In this document: positions 13,617-18,069 of the stretch, piece by piece
How positions within the stretch are numbered: the first letter of the stretch is position 1
How the letters are laid out: every line of letters begins with the position of its first letter
NCBI GenBank assembly: GCA_016926595.1
Contig: JAFGOG010000379.1
Coordinates: 1 to 18,069 of the forward strand
Length of the DNA: 18,069 nt
Source of the DNA: Anaerolineae bacterium
GTDB taxonomy: Bacteria > Chloroflexota > Anaerolineae > JAAYZQ01
Direction: 5' to 3'
Notes under the pieces: generated by a model
Database searches by the model: none
Told to the model about the DNA's origin: nothing
Seen by the model: only the letters and a program-made list of their open reading frames with translations
Translations under genes and position numbers: made by a program

Positions 13617-14285
13617 CTAGCTGCTAGCCACCGGCTCGATAACTGGCCTCTCAGGTAGTACCTGGCCTTTGTAGATCCAGACCTTGATACCGACGCGGCC
13701 AAAGGTGGTCAGCGATTCAGCTTGGGCGAACTCGATATCAGCGCGCATGGTATGGCGTGGTACCTGACCCTCTCGTGTGGTTTCGGTGCGGGCCATCTCG
13801 GCGCCGGCCAATCGTCCAGAGCAGGTGATCATGGCTCCCAAGGCGCCGAACCGCAGGGCTCGCTGGACTGCCTGCTTCATGGCCCGTTTGTAGGAGATGC
13901 GCCGCTCGATCTGCTGGGCGATCCCCTCCGCCACCAGGTAGGCATCCAGTTCAGGCCGGTCGATCTCGACTACGTCGACGTGCACCTTCTTGTCGGTAAA
14001 ATCCTCCAATTTCTTGCGCAAAGCATTGACGTTGGCCCCCTTACGGCCGATGACAATGCCCGGTTTGGCGGTCCAAATCTTGACGGCCAGGTGCTTGGCC
14101 CTGGGAAACCGTTCGATCTCGATTGTAGAGATACTGGCATGTCCTAGCTCGCGACGGATCAACTCGCGAACTCGCAGGTCTTCAACCAAAAGGTCAGCGT
14201 ATTCGTTTCCCTCTGCATACCAGCGGGCGTGCCAGTCCCTAATAAACCCCAGCCTGAACCCATACGGATGTACCTTTCGCCCCAT
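13617..14285 (-). CDS. rpsC: 30S ribosomal protein S3
   Basis: S3 (uS3) is a small-subunit head protein at the mRNA entry tunnel and has helicase activity. The 222-residue product starts [20 protein letters not shown], and the KH domain carries [20 protein letters not shown], with the GRKG loop at about 77-80. The C-terminal domain has [20 protein letters not shown], then [12 protein letters not shown]. Length fits the family. The ATG at 14283-14285 lies 18 nt after rplV. A 74-nt gap to rplP follows. Confidence 0.98.
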   Translation of the reverse strand: MGRKVHPYGFRLGFIRDWHARWYAEGNEYADLLVEDLRVRELIRRELGHASISTIEIERFPRAKHLAVKIWTAKPGIVIGRKGANVNALRKKLEDFTDKKVHVDVVEIDRPELDAYLVAEGIAQQIERRISYKRAMKQAVQRALRFGALGAMITCSGRLAGAEMARTETTREGQVPRHTMRADIEFAQAESLTTFGRVGIKVWIYKGQVLPERPVIEPVASS

Positions 14286-14303
14286 AGCTTAGCTAACCCC
14301 CTT

Positions 14304-14660
14304 CTAACTTTCTTTCGTAGGTCGCTCACGCAGGACAACGGTAAGGTGTGAAGAACGTTTTAGGATCGGCTTGAACCGGCCCCGCGCTCCGAACCGCCGC
14401 CACTTGCGCATCGGCCCTTCATCGGCCGAGATATGAGCGATGTAAAGGTCTTCGGCTGCCATGCCAAAGTTGTTCTCAGCATTGGCTACTGCCGATTTGA
14501 GTAGTTTGTGGACTGCGACAGCAGCTCGCTGCGGCATCTGTTTGAGAAGGCCCATGGCCTGCTGCGCACCCATGCCCCGAACCAGGTCGGTTACAAGCCG
14601 CACCTTTTGCGGCGCCTGCCAGACGTATCGGCTATTGGCACGGACTTCAAAGTCTTCCAT
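14304..14660 (-). CDS. rplV: 50S ribosomal protein L22
   Basis: L22 (uL22) lines the peptide exit tunnel with a long beta-hairpin. The 118-residue product contains EVRANSRYVWQAPQKVRLVT (5-24), VHKLLKSAVANAENNFGM (50-67), then the tunnel hairpin region ADEGPMRKWRRFGARGRF and the closing SSHLTVVLRE. Length is typical. The ATG at 14658-14660 has AAGGAGAT upstream, immediately beside a strong palindrome that occupies the gap after rpsS. Confidence 0.98.
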   Translation of the reverse strand: MEDFEVRANSRYVWQAPQKVRLVTDLVRGMGAQQAMGLLKQMPQRAAVAVHKLLKSAVANAENNFGMAAEDLYIAHISADEGPMRKWRRFGARGRFKPILKRSSHLTVVLRERPTKES

Positions 14661-14671
14661 ACTATCTCCTT

Positions 14672-14690
14672 GGGCGGGGAGACCCCGCCC
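14672..14690 (-). repeat. Perfect GC palindrome beside the rplV ribosome binding site
   Basis: GGGCGGGG (14672-14679), loop AGA, CCCCGCCC (14683-14690) is a perfect 8-pair stem. On the coding strand it is followed directly by AAGGAGATAGTATG, so the hairpin ends right at the Shine-Dalgarno of rplV. It belongs to the GTAGGGGCG-type family (head GCAGGGGCGGGG here). Confidence 0.85.
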
Positions 14691-14710
14691 CTGCGCGGTT
14701 CAACCTCGCC

Positions 14711-14995
14711 TTATCCGGCGCGGGTCTTTTTCTCCTTCTTGGTGTGTCCCCGGAAGGTGCGGGTGGGCGCGAACTCGCCCAGGCGATGTCCGACCATGTT
14801 CTCGCTGACATAGATCGGGACGTGGCGACGGCCATCATGGACCGCAATGGTGTGGCCAACCATCTGCGGAAAGATGGTTGATGCCCGCGACCAGGTCTTG
14901 ACGACACGCTTGGCTACACCAGGCCGGTTCATCTCTTCAATCCGCCGCAGCAACTTGGGCTCGACAAAAGGCCCTTTTTTCAGCGATCGCGACAT
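14711..14995 (-). CDS. rpsS: 30S ribosomal protein S19
   Basis: S19 (uS19) forms a pair with S13 in the small-subunit head. The 94-residue product begins [20 protein letters not shown] and has [20 protein letters not shown], then [20 protein letters not shown] and [20 protein letters not shown]. All family hallmarks are present at normal length. The ATG at 14993-14995 has AGGAGG upstream. It follows rplB after 17 nt; a 50-nt gap holding a palindrome separates it from rplV. Confidence 0.98.
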   Translation of the reverse strand: MSRSLKKGPFVEPKLLRRIEEMNRPGVAKRVVKTWSRASTIFPQMVGHTIAVHDGRRHVPIYVSENMVGHRLGEFAPTRTFRGHTKKEKKTRAG

Positions 14996-15012
14996 GTCTA
15001 AACCTCCTGAGC

Positions 15013-15849
15013 CTATCTACTCTTCTTGCCCCGGCGGCGCACGATCCACTTGTTGGTGGCTTTGTTGCGTCGCGTCTTGTAACCGAGTGTCGGCTTGCCC
15101 CATGGCGATTTTGGACCAGGCATGCCGACGGGCGACCGGCCTTCACCACCACCATGCGGGTGGGAATTGGGATCCATAGCTGTGCCGCGAACGGCGGGCC
15201 GGATGCCCATCCACCGCTTGCGACCGGCTTTGCCCAGAACGATGTTGCCATGCTCGGTATTGCCTACCTGGCCTATAGTGGCGGTGCAGTTGACGTTTAT
15301 CAACCGGACTTCGCCGGATGGCATCCGGACCTGGGCATAGCGCCCCTCTTTGGCCAACAACTGGGCAGAAGTGCCGGCAGCACGGGCGATTTGTCCCCCA
15401 CGTCCAACCTGGAGCTCGACGTTGTGAATGATCGAGCCAACCGGGATGTTGGCAATAGGCATGGCATTGCCGACACGAACCTCAGCTTGCGGGCCTGACA
15501 TCACTGCATCGCCCACCTTCAAGCCCAGCGGGGCCGGAATATAACGCTTGTCGCCGTCAGCATAGACCACCAGGGCGATCCGGGCGGAGCGGTTGGGGTC
15601 GTATTCGATGGTCGTGATCCGTCCTGGTACATCCTGCTTGTCCCGCTTGAAATCGATGACGCGGTAGCGACGCTTGTGGCCGCCGCCTTGATGCCGTACG
15701 GTAATTTTGCCCCGAAAATTGCGCCCGGCCCGCTTGCGCATCGGCCGCAACAAGGATTTGAGCGGGTCTGTGGTTGTGATCTCTTCGAAAGTAGAGACAG
15801 TCATGCCCCGTCGCCCAGGCGACGTCGGCTTGTACAGTTTGATCGGCAT
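15013..15849 (-). CDS. rplB: 50S ribosomal protein L2
   Basis: L2 (uL2) is a core protein needed for subunit joining and peptidyl-transferase activity. The 278-residue product starts [20 protein letters not shown] and has [20 protein letters not shown] near 42-61 and [10 protein letters not shown] (about 229-238), whose histidine is functionally important in E. coli. It ends [20 protein letters not shown], then RGKKSR. The ATG at 15847-15849 was chosen because it matches the family N-terminus and has AGGAG at good spacing; another in-frame start 15 nt upstream would overlap rplW. The gap to rplW is one base. Confidence 0.98.
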   Translation of the reverse strand: MPIKLYKPTSPGRRGMTVSTFEEITTTDPLKSLLRPMRKRAGRNFRGKITVRHQGGGHKRRYRVIDFKRDKQDVPGRITTIEYDPNRSARIALVVYADGDKRYIPAPLGLKVGDAVMSGPQAEVRVGNAMPIANIPVGSIIHNVELQVGRGGQIARAAGTSAQLLAKEGRYAQVRMPSGEVRLINVNCTATIGQVGNTEHGNIVLGKAGRKRWMGIRPAVRGTAMDPNSHPHGGGEGRSPVGMPGPKSPWGKPTLGYKTRRNKATNKWIVRRRGKKSR

Positions 15850-15850
15850 G

Positions 15851-16141
15851 CTAGACTCCTTCAAAGAAATCCTGGATCCGCTCGCCGGGAGCCAGGGTTA
15901 CCACCGCCCGCTTCCAACCGTGGCGGGTTGTTACGAACCGCCGGCCTATCCGCCGTCGTTTAGGTTTCATGTGCATCGTGTTGACCGATTCTACCTTCAC
16001 GTCGAATATCTTTTCGACCGCGGCCTTGATCTGATGCTTGTTGGCCCCACGGTCTACCTCGAACACATATTTGGTCGCTTCGCGCTGATAATCCGACTTT
16101 TCTGTCAGGATCGGGCGTCTCAAGACCTCGTAAACGTTCAT
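15851..16141 (-). CDS. rplW: 50S ribosomal protein L23
   Basis: L23 (uL23) sits at the tunnel exit and is the docking site for trigger factor, SRP and SecY. The 96-residue product begins [20 protein letters not shown] and has [20 protein letters not shown], then [20 protein letters not shown]. Length and order are normal. It is 27 nt after rplD and one base ahead of rplB. Confidence 0.98.
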   Translation of the reverse strand: MNVYEVLRRPILTEKSDYQREATKYVFEVDRGANKHQIKAAVEKIFDVKVESVNTMHMKPKRRRIGRRFVTTRHGWKRAVVTLAPGERIQDFFEGV

Positions 16142-16168
16142 TGCCTGTCTCCCATCAAAGTCCGAAAT

Positions 16169-16789
16169 CTAGCCCAGAATGCCCTCGATCAGTTGCAGCG
16201 ACTGTAGAGGGATCAGGATATCATCATAGTTGAGCAGATCGCGGACATTCAAATATTGCGCCACCAGGGTCTTGACCTTGGGCAGGTTCCTTACCGACCG
16301 CAACACTGCATCGTCGTGCTGAGGCAACAGGATCAAAACCGACCTGGTCAATTGTAGGTTACGCAGGATATCTAGCATGACCTTGGTCTTGGGTTCGGCT
16401 ATTTCCAAGGTGTCCAACAACTTGACCTGGGAACCGGCAGTCTTGACCGACAGGGCGGAGCGGAGCGCCTGGCGCCGCATTTTGCGCGGCATCCTCTGGT
16501 CATAGCTGCGTGGAGTCGGTCCAAAGACGGTACCGCCGCCCGGCCAATGAGGCGCCCGGGTGCTGCCCTGGCGAGCACGCCCTGTGCCCTTTTGCCGCCA
16601 CGGTTTTGCGCCGCCACCGGACACCTCGCCGCGCGTCTTGACTTTGTGCGTTCCCAGCCGGGCATTAGCCTGTTGGCGCAACAAAGCCTGGTGCATCAAC
16701 GGCTCGTTGACCGGCACGGCAAAGATGTCATCACGCAACTCTGCTTCGTCTATCTTGTTACCTTGTATATTGTATACCGGCACACGCAT
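16169..16789 (-). CDS. rplD: 50S ribosomal protein L4
   Basis: L4 (uL4) forms part of the exit-tunnel constriction and in E. coli represses the S10 operon. The 206-residue product begins MRVPVYNIQGNKIDEAEL and has the tunnel loop RGEVSGGGAKPWRQKGTGRA, then RQGSTRAPHWPGGGTVFGP (about 53-91). It closes with VLILLPQHDDAVLRSVRNLP, then the usual end region YLNVRDLLNYDDILI. The ATG at 16787-16789 has AAGGAG upstream. A 57-nt gap separates it from rplC. Confidence 0.98.
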   Translation of the reverse strand: MRVPVYNIQGNKIDEAELRDDIFAVPVNEPLMHQALLRQQANARLGTHKVKTRGEVSGGGAKPWRQKGTGRARQGSTRAPHWPGGGTVFGPTPRSYDQRMPRKMRRQALRSALSVKTAGSQVKLLDTLEIAEPKTKVMLDILRNLQLTRSVLILLPQHDDAVLRSVRNLPKVKTLVAQYLNVRDLLNYDDILIPLQSLQLIEGILG

Positions 16790-16846
16790 CTGCCGTCACT
16801 CCTTCTAAAGCTGTCAGCCGATTTCAGCGGCCCGAAATCGAGCCAA

Positions 16847-17506
16847 CTATTTTCTAGCTTTTTTCATCAGCCGGGTCTTGCGCGCTTGGCGGATCATCAG
16901 TAAGCCGTTATCCGCTCCCGGCACCGCTCCCCGCACGGCCAATAGGTTCCGCTCCGGATCGACCATGACTATCTTCAGGGTCTGGACAGTGACCCGGTCG
17001 CCGCCCATTCGACCGGCCATGCGGTGGCCTTTGTTGACACGCCCCGGCGTCTTGCAGGCGCCAATGGAACCGGGCGATCGTTGGCGATCCGACTGGCCAT
17101 GCGTCATATAACCACCATGAAAGTTGTGTCGCTTCATGACACCGGCGAACCCTTTGCCCTTGGAGATGCCGGTCACGTCAACGAATTCACCTACCTGGAA
17201 GACGTCAACGGTGATCTTTTGCCCTTCCTGGAGAGGAGCAAGCTCCTCTTCTCCCATCCGGAACTCGCGTAGATGGCGCAAGGCAGGAAGGTTGCTCTTT
17301 TTCAAATGTTCCAACTGGGCGTTGGTCAGCCGCTGCGGCTTGGTTTCGGCAAAACCCAACTGGACGGCGTTATAGCCGTCGCGTTCGGTCTTTTTGATTT
17401 GGGCCACAAAACAGGGACCAGCCTCGATGATTGTGATCGGAGTGACCTGTCCTTGCTCATCAAAGATCTGAGTCATCCCGACCTTTTTGCCCAGGATACC
17501 CTTCAT
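16847..17506 (-). CDS. rplC: 50S ribosomal protein L3
   Basis: L3 (uL3) is an assembly initiator near the peptidyl-transferase centre. The 219-residue product starts MKGILGKKVGMTQIFDEQGQ and shows DVTGISKGKGFAGVMKRHNF, the loop GGYMTHGQSDRQRSPGSIGA, then CKTPGRVNKGHRMAGRMGGD (about 130-180). The ATG at 17504-17506 was chosen for the family N-terminus and its GGAGGTG site; upstream in-frame codons run into a hairpin-rich spacer. It is the first gene after that 155-nt spacer from rpsJ. Confidence 0.98.
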   Translation of the reverse strand: MKGILGKKVGMTQIFDEQGQVTPITIIEAGPCFVAQIKKTERDGYNAVQLGFAETKPQRLTNAQLEHLKKSNLPALRHLREFRMGEEELAPLQEGQKITVDVFQVGEFVDVTGISKGKGFAGVMKRHNFHGGYMTHGQSDRQRSPGSIGACKTPGRVNKGHRMAGRMGGDRVTVQTLKIVMVDPERNLLAVRGAVPGADNGLLMIRQARKTRLMKKARK

Positions 17507-17661
17507 TACACACCTCCAACCCGGTCCTATTGGCCGGGACCTTGGGACTGTTAGGGTGGGCAACCCTGCATCATCCCTCACCGCAAAAAAGCGGTACTCC
17601 GCAGCCCTGCAGTTTGCGGGCTAATGGTGCCCTGCACTTGCATGGCGTGGCCAGGTTTCAG
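17507..17661 (-). promoter_or_regulatory. Hairpin-rich spacer (possible leader) between rpsJ and rplC
   Basis: This is the longest gene-free stretch. Four hairpins can be drawn: GCCCTGCAGTTTGCGGGC (17604-17621), ACCGC-AAAAAA-GCGGT (17580-17595), AGGGT-GGGCA-ACCCT (17553-17567), and CCCGG-T-CC-TATT-GG-CCGGG (17520-17538), which ends close to the rplC Shine-Dalgarno. No T-run follows any stem on the minus strand, so simple termination is not supported. A control leader, an RNA processing site, or repeat debris are all possible. Confidence 0.4.
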
Positions 17662-17970
17662 TTATAGCTTGATTTCGATGTCCACTCCAGCCGGCAGTTG
17701 CAGCCGCATAAGCTGGTCGACCGTCTTGGAGCCTGGCTCGATCACGTCGATCAACCGCTTGTGCGTACGAATTTCGAACTGCTCTTGCGAATCCTTATCG
17801 ACGAACGGTGACCGTGGAACCGAGAATTTCTCGATGTGAGTCGGCAGCGGCACCGGGCCTACAACGTGTGCGCCTGTCCGCTCGGCGGCATCGACGATCT
17901 GTCGTGCTGACTGATCGAGCAGCCGATGGTCGAATGCTTTGAGCCGGATTCTAATCTTCTGCTTGGCCAT
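17662..17970 (-). CDS. rpsJ: 30S ribosomal protein S10
   Basis: S10 (uS10, also NusE) is a small-subunit head protein and an antitermination partner of NusB. The 102-residue product begins [20 protein letters not shown] and has [20 protein letters not shown], then [18 protein letters not shown] and the end [17 protein letters not shown]. The ATG at 17968-17970 fits family length and has GGGGGAG upstream; the longer reading frame upstream overlaps tuf and was rejected. It follows tuf by 10 nt. Confidence 0.98.
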   Translation of the reverse strand: MAKQKIRIRLKAFDHRLLDQSARQIVDAAERTGAHVVGPVPLPTHIEKFSVPRSPFVDKDSQEQFEIRTHKRLIDVIEPGSKTVDQLMRLQLPAGVDIEIKL

Positions 17971-17980
17971 ACTCCCCCTG

Positions 17981-18069
17981 CTATTCGACGATCTTGGTGA
18001 TGACGCCGGCGCCGACAGTGCGGCCGCCTTCGCGGATGGCAAAGCGCGAGCCCACCTCCAGCGCCACCG
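17981..18069 (-). CDS. tuf: Elongation factor Tu, C-terminal end (partial)
   Basis: The last 28 codons before a TAG stop (17981-17983) read [20 protein letters not shown], then GVITKIVE, the conserved C-terminus of EF-Tu domain 3. EF-Tu delivers aminoacyl-tRNA to the ribosome as a GTP complex. The gene continues beyond the right edge of the window. Its place 10 nt before rpsJ shows the str and S10 operons are joined. Confidence 0.96.
   Translation of the reverse strand, partial: VALEVGSRFAIREGGRTVGAGVITKIVE

Noticed and set aside
17580..17595. ACCGC-A6-GCGGT stem as an intrinsic terminator after rpsJ
   Set aside because: The T-run of the transcript is in the loop, not after the stem, and the stem has only five pairs; rplC follows in the same operon.

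Overview
The window is one continuous ribosomal-protein super-operon. All 34 recognised genes (33 complete, plus the 3' end of tuf) lie on the minus strand, so transcription runs from high to low coordinates. Start from the right edge: tuf (end only), rpsJ, rplC, rplD, rplW, rplB, rpsS, rplV, rpsC, rplP, rpmC, rpsQ, rplN, rplX, rplE, rpsN, rpsH, rplF, rplR, rpsE, rpmD, rplO, secY, adk, map, rpmJ, rpsM, rpsK, rpsD, rpoA, rplQ, truA, rplM, rpsI. This joins the classical S10, spc and alpha operons and the L13-S9 pair without a strand switch. The tuf-rpsJ junction ties it to the str operon. No stretch longer than 155 bases lacks a gene. The longest gaps are rpsJ-rplC (155 nt), rplX-rplE (104 nt), rpsC-rplP (74 nt), map-rpmJ (72 nt) and rplF-rplR (72 nt).

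The proteins are bacterial. S4, S14, L36, L24 and adenylate kinase keep their zinc cysteines. The fused S10-spc-alpha-L13/S9 order with adk and map after secY, the fairly high G+C content, and the abundance of short palindromes in gaps and inside genes suggest a member of the Chloroflexota (Anaerolineae-like). That placement is inference from gene content and style, not from a search. infA, often found between map and rpmJ, is absent from that position.

Functionally, the region supplies most of the large- and small-subunit proteins. It also encodes the SecY translocon pore, adenylate kinase, methionine aminopeptidase, RNA polymerase alpha, and tRNA pseudouridine synthase TruA. Most junctions are 0 to 40 nt, and several overlap by 1 to 8 nt, which suggests translational coupling.

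The genes are ordinary. The unusual part is a layer of short repeats written over them. (1) A roughly 50-bp element, 43/49 identical between copies and in the same reading frame, sits inside truA and inside an abnormally long rpmC; it encodes DMQGRR...DSR.R in both. (2) At least seven palindromic sequences with a GTAGGGGCG-like start, all in the same orientation, fill gaps or form the 3' ends of genes. (3) GAGCG-rich segments end rplP, rpmC and rpsQ, and a 9-bp tandem repeat sits in an L18 insertion. (4) A CTGAYNGCT-type filler lies just upstream of three ribosome binding sites. Several ribosomal proteins (L29, L18, L17, L24, and the tails of L16 and S17) are longer than usual, and some of the extra length maps to these repeats. 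I saw no CRISPR array, transposase, defence system, tRNA or rRNA.
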